From NCBI GenBank assembly GCA_000611775.1, contig KK106982.1, positions 3,810,858-3,874,857 of the forward strand: a stretch of DNA of 64,000 nt, read 5' to 3'. Origin of the DNA: Umbilicaria muhlenbergii (lineage: Eukaryota > Ascomycota > Lecanoromycetes > Umbilicariales > Umbilicariaceae). Position numbers and translations under genes: made by a program. Below the pieces are notes generated by a model, which had not been told where the DNA came from, made no database searches, and saw nothing but the letters and a program-made list of their open reading frames with translations. Below are positions 32,515 through 43,720 of the stretch, piece by piece; the first letter of the stretch is position 1; every line of letters begins with the position of its first letter.

Positions 32515-35500
32515 ATGCCCTGGAGGCCACTGTCACGGATAGCATTCGCCGTTGCCATCTACCCTTTTCAGCCATCTTCTCCAGCCGACCTCCCTCTCGA
32601 GCTTGGCGATGAGCTCTACATCATCGAGCAAGGCGGCATTGACGGATCATGGTACAGGGGTTATTTAGTTGCGCCGCCTTCGCTGCTGGCAGGGTTGACG
32701 AGTGTCAAGGGGCAAACTCTCGAGGCAAGGGTGTTCTCAGGCATTTTCCCAAGGAGCTGCGTGGAGGTTCGAGAAGTACTTGGGGATACAAGAGTGGCTG
32801 GACCGGAAGAGGGTATTGAGCAGGATGATATCGTACCAAGTTACCTACATATCAATGGTGGTATAAACGCGCATCTCAGCGTGGACAGGGGCTCTGACGG
32901 TCCTAGCCGTACCGGAAGCAAGAATGGCTCTGCGAAGGCTAGAGGATCTTTGACGAATGGCAAGAAAAAGACAACATCAGGCGTCGAAGGTACACGCAGC
33001 CGACCATCTTCACGACTGAAGTCCGAGAATGCAAGCTCCCTGGATAGCAAGGCGGTTTCCCGAAGCATCTCGGAACCGTCAGTCAAGTCTCGCGAGTCAC
33101 AGCGGTCGATTATTCCCATCGTAGTCACAACCGGTCAGCGAGAACCTGGCGCGCCAAGGCCCCCGGCGCCTGTGCCGATGCTCAAAATTGGGGACGAGAC
33201 TCCCACTTCAGCGTCGGAACCTTTAGTGGATGAAATCGCGTCATGTCTGAGAGAGTGGCATTCGACCAATTTGCACGAATTACTTCTATCTCGACGCTAC
33301 TCTGTACTTGAAAAGGTCTCGGCTCTGGTCCATCAACTTGATCTTTCTCGTCGGCAACTTCTGCATGGTGTACTCACAGCCCAAGAGCTCAGAATTCTAC
33401 GGGAGAAAACTATCTGGAGTCTGATCGGTGGTAACAAGATGCTGAGCGTGGAAGTCATAGTCAGAGACCCAAGGCAGCGAGGTCGTCTTCTAACTGGTGA
33501 TGATTCCGTTGTTGAGATGACCAAGCTCCAATCAACGATGAGTCTGCTCGAGAAGCCTTTAGACACCCAGGTCGATCTTGTCAATTTACATCATCTCTTG
33601 GTAGATGTTAAGACTGTCGCAAGTGATGGCATGGAATCTCCAACGCTGGTTCTCTATCTTTGTTCAAAGAGCCCAATGGAGCCACTTCGCCCATTGACCG
33701 ACTGCTTTGTGCTGAACATTCCGTCGGAAGATCAGTCGAGCAGGAGTTTGTCTTCGGAGAAAATGAAGACGTTGTTCACTGATCTTACATCATTCGACAT
33801 AGGAGAGAGTTCAGGGGCAAATTCTCAATTATATCTGGTTGTCAATGTCCAGGCATCTCAGCAGCCAAAAATAGCTTCTTCAACACCTGTGCGAGCGGAA
33901 ACCCCTGTTTACGAAAAGCAACCAACCACGCCAATGTCAAGCAACTCTATCCGCTCGTCCACGGCCAAGGGCGGTAGGCAAAGCCTTATGTGGGCACAAA
34001 AGCAGCTTGGGTCTTCCTACCGGAATAGAGGTCGGCATGGGTCGAAATTAACTCATCCTCCAGCTACTGCAGACTCCTCGACTTCCGCCACACCTTCTAC
34101 TCGGCCTTCAACCCCAATGGTTCAGCATACTACTACACAGCAAGATCCGCAGTCTTTCAAGCGGAGCGTGGGAGTGGGCGTGTTGAATATTACGCAATTC
34201 ATGAGTCAAACGAAAGATGTCGAGCAGACGGTACAAATATGGTCTCCTGCTGGACTAGGTACGGGAGGTCAAGATTCGGACAGCCATTGTGATGACTTGG
34301 TTCGCGATCTGATCACGAGTCATTCGGGCAAGTACGCAAAGTCAAATACCCTCGACCATGTCCGAGTCCATATCCATCCATTCTCAGATCCGGATTCAAA
34401 TGCACTTATCAGTAGCACTCCAACGCTGCTGCAGAACGTTGTCCGGACACCGAAGATTGGATTCTCCGGAGCACCTACTAGAGCTCGATCGGACATATAT
34501 CTCACCATTAGGGAGGCGTTCCTCCCGCGTCAAGCTTTACTCTCTCACCCTGAACGCGGGACTGTACCGCTCTCTCTTAATCATGATTTGCGGAATCTCC
34601 AGCTAACCATTGAAGTGCGGAAAGCGTCTGGGGAACGGATAGAGCATTGCATATTCCCGAGTTCCAACAGTGGCGGACAAACGGCGTGGCGTACCACCGT
34701 GGTTGAGAGGGGCGAAGCTTGGAACCAGACCATCAGGTTGGCAATTGCGAGTAAAGATGTCCCTGCCGCACATCTTATCATGAGCGTAGCCGATGCTCCT
34801 GGCTTTCCGTTCGCACTGTGCTGGATGCCGCTTTGGGACCAGCAGGCATTCATGAAAGACGGAACACATTCGCCGTTACTCTACCTGTACGATAAGATGA
34901 CTTCTAGTACCGAATCCGGTAAAGGAGCTTACTTGAATCTTCCTTGGAGCTCAAGAGGGAAAGGTGATATTTCCAAGGACGAAACGTTAACTGGTCCAGT
35001 CGCAGCATTACGCTTGGATACATACCTGTGCAGCACGAAATTCTCCCAAGACAAAGTACTTCTGGGAATACTGAAATGGCGGGAGCAATCTAGGGCCCAA
35101 CTTCTGGAGCTGCTACAACGCTTAGTTTTTGTTTCTGAGATCGAGGTTGTGAAACTGCTAAGCGATGTCTTTGACGCCTTGTTTGGAATTTTAGTCGATC
35201 ATGCCGGCCAGGATGAATTCGGAGATTCCGTTCTCAAGGCTCTTGTTACAGTGTTAGGGATTGTTCATGATCGACGGTTTAATTTAGGTCCGCTTGTGGA
35301 TCAGTATGCGGAGAATGGGTTCGACTACCCCTTCGTCACACCGTGTTTAATCAGAAGCTACCTTAGGCTGCTGTCGAATCCTACAGACCCTCAAAGCTCT
35401 CGCGAACTTCGCGCTACGATCAAAGTGGGACGCCATATTCTCAAGTTCATTGTGAGCGCTCGAGAGAAGCAGAAGATCAAGGAGGCTGGAATTGGCACTA

Positions 35501-38500
35501 GCACTCAGGCGACTTTCAGCCGCGATATCAATAGGATATTCAGGGCGCTGGAGGCTCTGATGAAAGATCCATCCCCCATTTTAATAGGCAGCAAGACCTT
35601 GGTAGTGCAGCACATGCATACATGGCTGCCGGAGCTCGCCAAGTCCTTCACGGAAGAGGAGATCCTCCAGATGGCTATCAGCTTCGTGGATGCATGCGAC
35701 CAGGCTCGGAGTAAACTTATCCTTTACAAGCTGGTGCTGATACTAAATCTTTCAAAGCTCAAGCTTTTCACGCGAAAGAGCACACGGCAGCTCCTTGCCT
35801 CCAATACCACGGGATGGTTAGAGTCATACTGGGGCTTCACCGACCAGGTAACAGATCAATGGAGAGAACAAGTGCGACTGTGTTGTTCCATCGTCTCCAC
35901 TCAAGTGAGTGGGCTCGGTTCAGAAATGGCTAAACATTTCGTCAAGGCTGTCCAGTCGTACCGCACTATACAGAGCGTCGGGTCTGCACCGAAGCAAATT
36001 TTGTCAATGTTGTTCCCGGCGACATACCCTTTTCCGACCAAAACTATCGCCGGTAGGCCAGTATTTGACGAAGCACTCATCGAACTAGCGGCGCTGCTTT
36101 CCCAACTTTCAAACCAATCCTTTCATAAGTACCTTGCCGCTGATGACCCGGGTACGATAGACGTTCTAATAGCTGCACTCGGAGTCAACATCTCAATTCT
36201 GGGTGGTGACGCATTCCCAAGCTCATGGCTAAGTCTTCATGTTTATCACCATAAATCTATATTGCAGATGCTGGAGCATATGTTTGAAGTCATCTCTAAC
36301 AACTTCCTCCCCTCTCCAGACGATGCAGACCAATTCAACACGGATATATGGAAGGCTTTTCTCGTCACATTGTTGAAACTCGTCAGGAGCGACGCTCTTG
36401 CACTGGAGACGTTTCCTGAGCAGAAGCGTAGGGCTGTCTGGAAGATCGCTGGTGACGTGCGAGAACAAGGTGCAGATCTCCTACGACGAAGCTGGGCAGC
36501 TATCGGATGGGAGACGAATCAGGAGGACCAAAGGCGGTATGGATTAGAACGCATGGGCGGCTTTCAAGTACAATATGTCCCGGGACTCGTGGCGCCGATC
36601 GTGGAATTATGTTTAAGTGTCCACGAAGGTTTGCGGAGCGTTGCCGTCAAGATCATGCAGGCCATGATTGTCAGCGAATGGACTTTGAGCGACGACCTCT
36701 CCATAATAGAGGCTGAGATAATCGACGCTCTTGATCACATCTTCAAATCAAAGAACGTTGGGGAAAGCCTGGAACAGAGACTCTTCGTGAGCGAACTGAT
36801 GGATCTCTTCGAACCATTGGCTCGAACCCAGGGCGATGGCCTTTGGCAGGCTCTTAAAGCAATGGTTGCTACCGTGGATGAATTGTTGGATCTTCTAATG
36901 GCTGTACACAGCACGGACAACACAGAGGCTTTCCGTATCATGCACACTCTTCGGCTTATGGACTTCCTCCGGGATATGCAGAAAGAGGATATCTTCATTC
37001 GTTATGTCCATCAATTAGCACGAGTTCAGGCAAACTCTGGCAACACTACCGCGGCTGGGTTGGCGCTGCGTCTACACACTGATCTGTACACTTGGGATAC
37101 GACATGGCGCGTTAAAGCTGTTGCGAATCCCGAGTTCCCAGATCAGAGCTCATTTGAGCGAAGAGAGCAGCTGTTCTTTGAAATGATCGGGTTCTTCGAA
37201 GAGGGTCAGGCTTGGAACAGTGCTTTGGCATGTTACCAAGAGCTCGCCGACCAATATGAGAATTATCTATTCGATTTCGCCAAACTTGCCAGGACGCAGC
37301 GCGCCATGGCAAAGATTCATGAGACAATTGCAAAAGGAGAAATACAAACACCAAGGTACTTTCGTGTTGTATATCGCGGTTTAGGCTTTCCAGTGGGTCT
37401 CAGAGACAAGCAATTCATTTTCGAAGGTGCTACTGCCGAGAGAATATCTGCTTTTACGGATCGCATGCAGCAACAGCATCCATCTGCACAGGTTGTACCT
37501 TCCGGCGATATCGAGGATGTGGAAGGGCAGTTCTTGCAGATCTCCGCCGTAAGTCCACACCGTGACCTTGAGCATCCTCTCTATCAGCGATGGAAAATAC
37601 CACAATCTACAAGGGACTATGTATTGTACTCGCAAGCAAACCAATTTACCATCACATCACGTCGCCACTCCCCTTCCTCTGATGTCAAGACCCAGTGGAT
37701 CGAGAAGACCGTCTACACCACGGCGGAGTCTTTCCCCACGATCCTGCGGAGGAGCGAGATTGTGGATGTGGATACCGTGGCGTTGTCGCCTTTGCAGACA
37801 GCAATAGAGAGAACGTTGCGCAAGACCTCGGAATTAGCGGCATTGCAGCAACGTATGATGAATGGAGAGGAAGCTGCGTTCACGAATCTCACAGAAGCCA
37901 TCAGCAATTCCGTCGATCCGTCCTCTGTATCGAGCGTAGCTCAGTACCGCCAGCTCCTGCCGTCCAAAGAGCCGGCTGATGCTGACTATGAAGAGTCAAC
38001 CCAGGAAGTCGAGCTTCAGCCTCTAGAGAATGCTCTGAAGATGACGCTGTATGACCATGCACTGAAAATCAAACAATGCTTGAATATGTACTCCCGACCT
38101 GCCTATCAAGCCACGCAGGCCGATCTATCACGTACATTTCACTCGACTTTTGCCCCCGAACTTGCAGTTCTGGCGCCAAATCAAGAACACCACTACGTCT
38201 CAACGCCCTCCACCGCTTCACCACCCAACTCCGTCCTGCCATCGACCACGGTCTCATCATCCAAGCTTTCGTGGCTTCCGCCGGGGCAGCCAGCGCCACC
38301 ACTGACCTTCGATACACCATCGTCGCCAACTTTGAAGTCTCCATCCCATTCAAATGGAGACCATCCCCGTACCGACTCCATTTCATCTCAGTCCCCTCAC
38401 CGCCCTGATATCAACCAATCTCAGTCTGAAAAGGGTCAAACGACCCGCAACAGACTCAGTCTCTCCTTCCTCACGCGAGGCTCGACTGATAATAGCGCAA

Positions 38501-38868
38501 CACCGGAGCCTAAAACGAACGGTGTCAATCATCACGGCGACGACCATACCTCCAGTCGAGCCACGAGCCGCTCGAGGGAGATTAGAAATCACGACACTCG
38601 GCCGCCTCCGGTAACGCATCAATCGACTGGACGTTCGGCACCTCCCTCATCACCCGTAGAACGGCGGGATGGAGGCCGGAACTTGGACGCAATCAGTCGT
38701 TCTGGCGGCGGAGACCTTAGCCCGAGACCAACTACATCGGAGTCTACGACCGCGTCTTCGAACGCATCGGAGGCTGAGACGGGTATGAGGAAGAGACTGA
38801 GCATGCTGGGCATTGGCCGGAAGGGGAACAAGGCTAGCGTGAATGTCGCGAGCGTGCTACAGCAGTAG
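32515..38868 (+). CDS. DCK1: DOCK-family guanine nucleotide exchange factor
   Basis: This is a dedicator-of-cytokinesis protein that with Elmo/Lmo1 activates Rac or Ras-type GTPases at membranes. It is 2117 residues in a single uninterrupted frame. An SH3 domain occupies residues about 10-85 (FAVAIYPFQPSSPADLPLELGDELYIIEQGG...WYRGYLV). After a Ser-rich stretch and helical region, the DHR-1/C2 domain lies around 655-800 (YLTIREAF, then CIFPSSNSGGQTAWRTTVV). Armadillo-like helices follow. The DHR-2 catalytic region runs from about 1500 to 1890 (YTWDTTWRVKAV, FFEMIGFFEEGQAWNSALACYQELA, TPRYFRVVYRGLGFP). The C-terminal 200 residues are Ser/Pro-rich. The frame is open upstream to 32332, but MPWRPLSRIAFAVAIYPFQ at 32515 is the conserved start. 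Confidence 0.92.
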   Translation: MPWRPLSRIAFAVAIYPFQPSSPADLPLELGDELYIIEQGGIDGSWYRGYLVAPPSLLAGLTSVKGQTLEARVFSGIFPRSCVEVREVLGDTRVAGPEEGIEQDDIVPSYLHINGGINAHLSVDRGSDGPSRTGSKNGSAKARGSLTNGKKKTTSGVEGTRSRPSSRLKSENASSLDSKAVSRSISEPSVKSRESQRSIIPIVVTTGQREPGAPRPPAPVPMLKIGDETPTSASEPLVDEIASCLREWHSTNLHELLLSRRYSVLEKVSALVHQLDLSRRQLLHGVLTAQELRILREKTIWSLIGGNKMLSVEVIVRDPRQRGRLLTGDDSVVEMTKLQSTMSLLEKPLDTQVDLVNLHHLLVDVKTVASDGMESPTLVLYLCSKSPMEPLRPLTDCFVLNIPSEDQSSRSLSSEKMKTLFTDLTSFDIGESSGANSQLYLVVNVQASQQPKIASSTPVRAETPVYEKQPTTPMSSNSIRSSTAKGGRQSLMWAQKQLGSSYRNRGRHGSKLTHPPATADSSTSATPSTRPSTPMVQHTTTQQDPQSFKRSVGVGVLNITQFMSQTKDVEQTVQIWSPAGLGTGGQDSDSHCDDLVRDLITSHSGKYAKSNTLDHVRVHIHPFSDPDSNALISSTPTLLQNVVRTPKIGFSGAPTRARSDIYLTIREAFLPRQALLSHPERGTVPLSLNHDLRNLQLTIEVRKASGERIEHCIFPSSNSGGQTAWRTTVVERGEAWNQTIRLAIASKDVPAAHLIMSVADAPGFPFALCWMPLWDQQAFMKDGTHSPLLYLYDKMTSSTESGKGAYLNLPWSSRGKGDISKDETLTGPVAALRLDTYLCSTKFSQDKVLLGILKWREQSRAQLLELLQRLVFVSEIEVVKLLSDVFDALFGILVDHAGQDEFGDSVLKALVTVLGIVHDRRFNLGPLVDQYAENGFDYPFVTPCLIRSYLRLLSNPTDPQSSRELRATIKVGRHILKFIVSAREKQKIKEAGIGTSTQATFSRDINRIFRALEALMKDPSPILIGSKTLVVQHMHTWLPELAKSFTEEEILQMAISFVDACDQARSKLILYKLVLILNLSKLKLFTRKSTRQLLASNTTGWLESYWGFTDQVTDQWREQVRLCCSIVSTQVSGLGSEMAKHFVKAVQSYRTIQSVGSAPKQILSMLFPATYPFPTKTIAGRPVFDEALIELAALLSQLSNQSFHKYLAADDPGTIDVLIAALGVNISILGGDAFPSSWLSLHVYHHKSILQMLEHMFEVISNNFLPSPDDADQFNTDIWKAFLVTLLKLVRSDALALETFPEQKRRAVWKIAGDVREQGADLLRRSWAAIGWETNQEDQRRYGLERMGGFQVQYVPGLVAPIVELCLSVHEGLRSVAVKIMQAMIVSEWTLSDDLSIIEAEIIDALDHIFKSKNVGESLEQRLFVSELMDLFEPLARTQGDGLWQALKAMVATVDELLDLLMAVHSTDNTEAFRIMHTLRLMDFLRDMQKEDIFIRYVHQLARVQANSGNTTAAGLALRLHTDLYTWDTTWRVKAVANPEFPDQSSFERREQLFFEMIGFFEEGQAWNSALACYQELADQYENYLFDFAKLARTQRAMAKIHETIAKGEIQTPRYFRVVYRGLGFPVGLRDKQFIFEGATAERISAFTDRMQQQHPSAQVVPSGDIEDVEGQFLQISAVSPHRDLEHPLYQRWKIPQSTRDYVLYSQANQFTITSRRHSPSSDVKTQWIEKTVYTTAESFPTILRRSEIVDVDTVALSPLQTAIERTLRKTSELAALQQRMMNGEEAAFTNLTEAISNSVDPSSVSSVAQYRQLLPSKEPADADYEESTQEVELQPLENALKMTLYDHALKIKQCLNMYSRPAYQATQADLSRTFHSTFAPELAVLAPNQEHHYVSTPSTASPPNSVLPSTTVSSSKLSWLPPGQPAPPLTFDTPSSPTLKSPSHSNGDHPRTDSISSQSPHRPDINQSQSEKGQTTRNRLSLSFLTRGSTDNSATPEPKTNGVNHHGDDHTSSRATSRSREIRNHDTRPPPVTHQSTGRSAPPSSPVERRDGGRNLDAISRSGGGDLSPRPTTSESTTASSNASEAETGMRKRLSMLGIGRKGNKASVNVASVLQQ

Positions 38869-40945
38869 CGGCAGAGTAGGATTCGGATACCGGAGTGCCC
38901 GGGAGTCCGGGGAACGGAAGCAATGTCATTTTTTCTTTCTGGATATAATCGTGGCAACTGGGTATACCCTTGTGCATATGTCACCGGGCACGGCCGTCTC
39001 CTGCATCGTGGTATTTTGCATATGGTATTTTGCGGAGCGATTCAGCGAGGGAGGAAACATCGGCATCGCTGTTTGGATCGGCTAATTATTTGTTTTCATG
39101 TACGAAGGCTATGTAGCATATATCATGAATGGAGACAAGTATTGTGCAAAGCAAACTGAAGCAGGTCCAAAGCTTAGAAGAAGAGTAGAAGGAGGGTAGA
39201 ATAGGAGTAGAAGAAGGATAGAAGGAGGATAGGAGGAGGATAGGAGGATAGAAGGAGAATAGAACGATAGAAGAAAGGATGGAGAAGGATACAGGAAGAT
39301 CCGACAGAGTACGATTTACCGGTTTTCCTCTATATTCTTCGCTTACACTATTCCATCCATACCTTTCCAATAGCCATAACTTGAAGGGGGACATCGTCAT
39401 TCTCCAATGGCTGCCATTGAGCTCAAGTGACACGGGGAGAGGTTCCAAGGGACGCGCAAGCGTTGAATGACTCGTGCGCTTCGAAGCGCCGCTTACCGGC
39501 ATGCGGGTTGATGGATTGCGTGCATGATAGTTCCGAGTTTATTGCAACTTCCGCCTCAGTCTTCAGATATGAGCAGATGCTGCTGCGACGAGGCACGGAG
39601 GACTCGTACATCTCTCCGTCTGCGTCGTTGGCAACTGGCGATGCCGTGTGCATCCTGTAGCCAAGAGGCCGGCCATCCTCGCACGCGGATCAGCCATTAG
39701 CCATCCCTCCTTGCGCGTGCCCGACTTTTGTTGAATGTGTCCCAACAATCATACAGCCGCGCGAAAATGCATGATTGGCCCGTCCAGGAGAGCCCCATGG
39801 TACGCCCCAGTATGCCCCAGCATGCCGCAGTATGCCTCCGTCAGGATGTCGAGCGCGCCGGGTCGCCGCATGCAAGGGAGGTCTGCAGCCTTACATGAGG
39901 CGGTGTAGCTTATTGCATGGTGTCCCTTTGCATATCGACATCGACTTTTGGAAACGTTGGAGTGGTCACACAATTCGACGCTCTTACTGCCGGCACCAGC
40001 TGGACCCCACTTGCATACATACAAGCACATTCGTCGAAGCATCCTTCTCGCGATTTGCGCCTGCCTCGCGCAACCTTGATCGGTCTGCGCGTAGACGCAG
40101 CATTTGTTAAGCAACGCACGCAGGACAGGAACATGACACAGCAATGACCAAGGTGCCCTTTTCGTCCGGCAGGCGGGCGTCGATTGGATTGCCGACGAAC
40201 TGGCTTTGAGGCAAGCTGCATTGCCGGCCCCGATCCGGCACCTATGGCCCTGTTATCTCCATCCTGAGCATCCTGCCATCCTTCCACGAAGCCGCTGGAC
40301 CTTGGACGCCCTGCTTTGGTCGGGGAAGACCGCGGCCCCCGCATCGCTGATGGGTGCACGTGTGAGATCACGCCATCTTCTATTTGCTCGTTCCGCCCTG
40401 CTTGGTATAAAGATGCGCGGCCTCGTCCAGTCCGCTCCGGATGTGGGCATGGCTGGGATCGTGACACTGCATGTGCCGCTGCTCCTCGGCATGCCTTTCA
40501 AAAGGGGAAATGATAAGGACGCAGCAACAGGTGCACGCTGCTGCTGCTGCTGCCCTGGCTAAGGAAGCTCTCGGACGTCTCCTCCTATCCACACCCTTAC
40601 TTTTGGTCTTGTAGGAAAGTGGTCTCTCTAGATGCGATGAAGCCGATGCGGCTGGCGCTTGTGTATTTAATGACACCTGTCGTTCACCTCCGTCTGCTCG
40701 TCCGCGTCGGAGGCAGTTGAGACATTCCAGTACTTGAAACATCTGTTTCTTTGTTTATCTCAGACATTCCCAGACACCCGGACAAATACCTCGGTCCTGT
40801 CTCGACCCTTATCACGAGCAATTACTATCCTCACTACCTGCCAAGGACGCGTTCTCTCCCTCGGTCGAGCTGTGAAACCGTCGAGCGTTCACCAGGAAAG
40901 AGTCATCAATCAAATTCAACCGCTTCCCCCTCCAACACCACCAAA
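38869..40945. other. Two-kb region without a supported gene
   Basis: It holds the 3' flank of the DOCK gene, a purine-rich microsatellite, short CCCCAGTATG-type repeats at 39798-39835, and the promoter and leader of the IMPase gene. A 185-codon frame at 39910-40467 (-) lacks any recognisable domain and lies opposite equally long frames. Confidence 0.45.
39176..39290. repeat. Purine-rich microsatellite (AGAAGGAGGATAG-like)
   Basis: About 115 bp of imperfect units such as AGAAGGA, GGATAGGA and AATAGA, nearly all purine on the plus strand. It is an irregular simple repeat just past the DOCK gene. Confidence 0.8.
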
Positions 40946-41941
40946 ATGCGCGACCGCCACAACTCCGACCTCGACCTCGACCTCCCCGACAGCACCTACG
41001 CCTCCCTGACCCCCTCCCCCCCCACAATGCTCGACCCCGACCTCGACCACATCCACGAGCTCTTCATCACCCTCGCCAAATCCGCCGGCGCCATGCTCCT
41101 CTCCGCCTCGACCCTAACCCGCACCTTCACGCCCAAAGCCAACACAGCCGACCTCGTGACGGAAACCGACCACGCCATCGAACACATGCTCTCCACCGCC
41201 CTGCACGCCTCCTACCCAGACTACCGCTTCCTCGGCGAAGAAACCCACATCCCCGGCACCCCCGCCGGCCTGACCGCAGACCCCACCTTCGTCGTCGACC
41301 CCATCGACGGCACCCTCAACTTCATCCACGCCTTCCCCTACACCTCCATCTCCCTCGCCTTCGTCTCCAAACGCCTCCCCCTCGTCGGCGTCGTCTACAA
41401 CCCCTTCACCCGCACCCTGTACTCCGCCATCGCCGGCTGCGGCGCCCACCTGCACTCCCTCGACCCCCTCGGCGGCGTCGAGCGCAAAGTGCGCCTCCCG
41501 CTGCGGCAGCCGAGCCCGGCGCTCCGCGGGCTGCAGAACGCGCTCGTGGCGGTGGAGTGGGGCAACGAGCGCTCGGGGAACAACTGGCGGGTGAAGTCGC
41601 AGCTGTTTGCCGCTTTGGCGGCGGGCAAGGAAGAGGGGGGCGCGATGGTGCGGAGTTTGCGGTCGTTGGGGTCGGCGGCGCTGAATGTGTGCGCGGTGGC
41701 GGACGGGAGTATCGATGTGTATTGGCAGGCGGGGTGCTGGGTGTGGGATGTTGCGGCGGGGTGGGTCATCCTCAAGGAGGCTGGGGGGTTGGTGGCGGGG
41801 GCGAATCCGGGGGATTGGGAACCAAGGGTTGATGGGAGGGTTTATTGCTTTGTTAGGGGGGCGGAGGGGAGGGCGGGGCAGGAGGGGATTGTGGAGGAGG
41901 TTTGGAGTCATGTGAGGGGGCGGGTGGAGTATCCCGTTTGA
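40946..41941 (+). CDS. Inositol-monophosphatase family protein
   Basis: This Mg2+-dependent, Li+-sensitive phosphatase family hydrolyses inositol phosphates; fungal relatives also include quinate-cluster QutG-type proteins. The protein is 331 residues from ATG 40946 in a CACCAAAATG context. Metal-ligand motifs are in order: GEETH (first Glu ligand), VVDPIDGTLNFIH (the DPIDGT signature) and, near the C-terminus, CWVWDVAAGWVILKEAGG (the WDxAAG signature). A longer frame opens at 40751 but its extra 65 residues look like leader sequence. A further in-frame ATG at 41028 (MLDPDLDHIHELF) would give the core enzyme. Codon use is markedly GC-rich at third positions in the first half. Substrate cannot be told from sequence. 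Confidence 0.9.
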   Translation: MRDRHNSDLDLDLPDSTYASLTPSPPTMLDPDLDHIHELFITLAKSAGAMLLSASTLTRTFTPKANTADLVTETDHAIEHMLSTALHASYPDYRFLGEETHIPGTPAGLTADPTFVVDPIDGTLNFIHAFPYTSISLAFVSKRLPLVGVVYNPFTRTLYSAIAGCGAHLHSLDPLGGVERKVRLPLRQPSPALRGLQNALVAVEWGNERSGNNWRVKSQLFAALAAGKEEGGAMVRSLRSLGSAALNVCAVADGSIDVYWQAGCWVWDVAAGWVILKEAGGLVAGANPGDWEPRVDGRVYCFVRGAEGRAGQEGIVEEVWSHVRGRVEYPV

Positions 41942-43720
41942 TGGGGGGGGAAGGGGGGTGGTAGGCGGAGAGTGGTGTGGCTGGAAGTACGAGGCCGGAG
42001 GAGGTTGTGTTTTGATATTGGAGGGCGGGATGGCGCTGTGGAGGACCTGCGGTGGAGGGAGGGAGAGGGTTATGGCACGATTGCGCTGTCATTGTATTGT
42101 TTGTTGTGTGAAGGCCGAGGGTTACGATAGGAGCAGAGGATGATGGAGGAGTATTGGCGTTTCAGAGGGTTCTGCACCTTAGCGACGGAATAGAAGGACT
42201 GGGTGTACGATGGCGTTTCTAGAGTAGAACGTCCAAGATACCATATAGATCTCCGGTGGACACTTTCCGGTGTTTTTCTTTCGGTCGTTGATACCAGATA
42301 GAATAGATCGCGGATAGACTTGGATCGCTTGATTGAATCTTACGTTTGGTGAGCCGAACTTGGTTGCGTTGTTGTTTATGGAAAGCGCGTGATTCGTGTT
42401 GCTTGCCTGTGATGAGATGTTGTGACTGCCAGTCATGAGTAAATTCGTTTTGTGAGACGGCCAATGGCGTGTAAGCTATTCACTAGTCGCCAACAAGTTA
42501 TGAGCGCTAGAAGAGACCACGTACGTACCAGTTGCAGCTGAGCCACATGATCGGATTAACCAGTAGCTCTCAGACATGGACCGAGGGTCCTCATGTAAGT
42601 GTTTATGTATCTGTAAATTATTAATCCAGAGAAACACTACGCAAGCGCACACTGCCATAGGTACACAAGGCGCCCCTGAAGCAGTGCTCAGCACGAGTTG
42701 TGGCAAGACCATAACTACAAGGTGTACGACGCTTGCTGCTAGGCTGTTGGCTGACTGATAGAAGAGACCTGGAGAATATAGAGATCCTTATTCTTAAGAT
42801 GCTACTCCACAAGGGAGATTGCCCCCCCTGCGGACCTACTCAATTCCAGGCCAATATTCAACAAACGCCCCGCCTCCACGCATCTGCACTTCTGTCAAAG
42901 CAGACCGTGAGATCTCAACAGAGCGCTTACATGTCCTCAATCATTTTTTGGAACCGCAATTGAGTTCGCCTTAAGACGCCATGACCGAGCGGCGCTACAG
43001 GGTGAATTGGACCTCACACCTGGAGATTCCTGACACCAGTCATTTGACTCCTTCATATTTCCTCCTAAGAGCTCTCCTTGTCCTCTGCCTCATCCGAGAT
43101 GCTGCTTGGATCGTCATAAATCAGAAATAAAAATCAGTATTGTGTGAAGAAAAGTAAATGACGTAGTGTTACATCAAGTAGAAAAGAAGAGATTAAATCA
43201 GAGTAGAGCAGAATAGAACGAATTAAAATCAAGTAAGATGTTTGCAAAATTGATTTTCCTGTTCACGGCTTGCATCTGCCAACCTTGCTGAGATAAACAC
43301 GAGTCATCAGAGGTGATGAGAAAGCGTCAAGGAAGCGGGACCAGCGAATGGACTGATGGAAAATAGCAGATAGGGCAGAAGTAGAGGTTGAATGATCGGG
43401 AATGCAGTTATTTTCTTTCCCGGGTTAAGCTGTTAAAGACGCGTCGATCTTGTTGACCATTTCGGCTTCCTAACTCCTTGTGAAAAGTTGATGGAAAACC
43501 CTTGGACCTCGAGGTCTTCGAAGTCTGCTTTGGAAGACTTCCCGAGGTATATGCCGCGGCTTTGAGGTCTTTTTTGCGATGACATCCTCTATGTCATGCC
43601 TCGGCCACACTATGTGCTCCAAACAGAAGTGGTATGGGTCGGTCAAGGGGGCCTCCGAGTCGTCATTCTGCAGGGCCTAAAAGCCGGGAGTAGCTGAAAC
43701 GACACGTGCCTCCCTGAACC
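41942..43720. other. Intergenic region without a supported gene
   Basis: Nothing recognisable was found. A short frame near 42980-43130 (53 codons) contains a hydrophobic FLLRALLVLCLIRDAAWIV stretch and could be a gene remnant. An imperfect inverted repeat (ACCTCGAGGTCTTC / GAAGACTTCCCGAGGT) lies at 43506-43549. Confidence 0.4.

Noticed and set aside
39910-40467. 185-codon minus-strand frame
   Set aside because: No domain, overlapped on both strands by other frames, composition like random GC-rich DNA.
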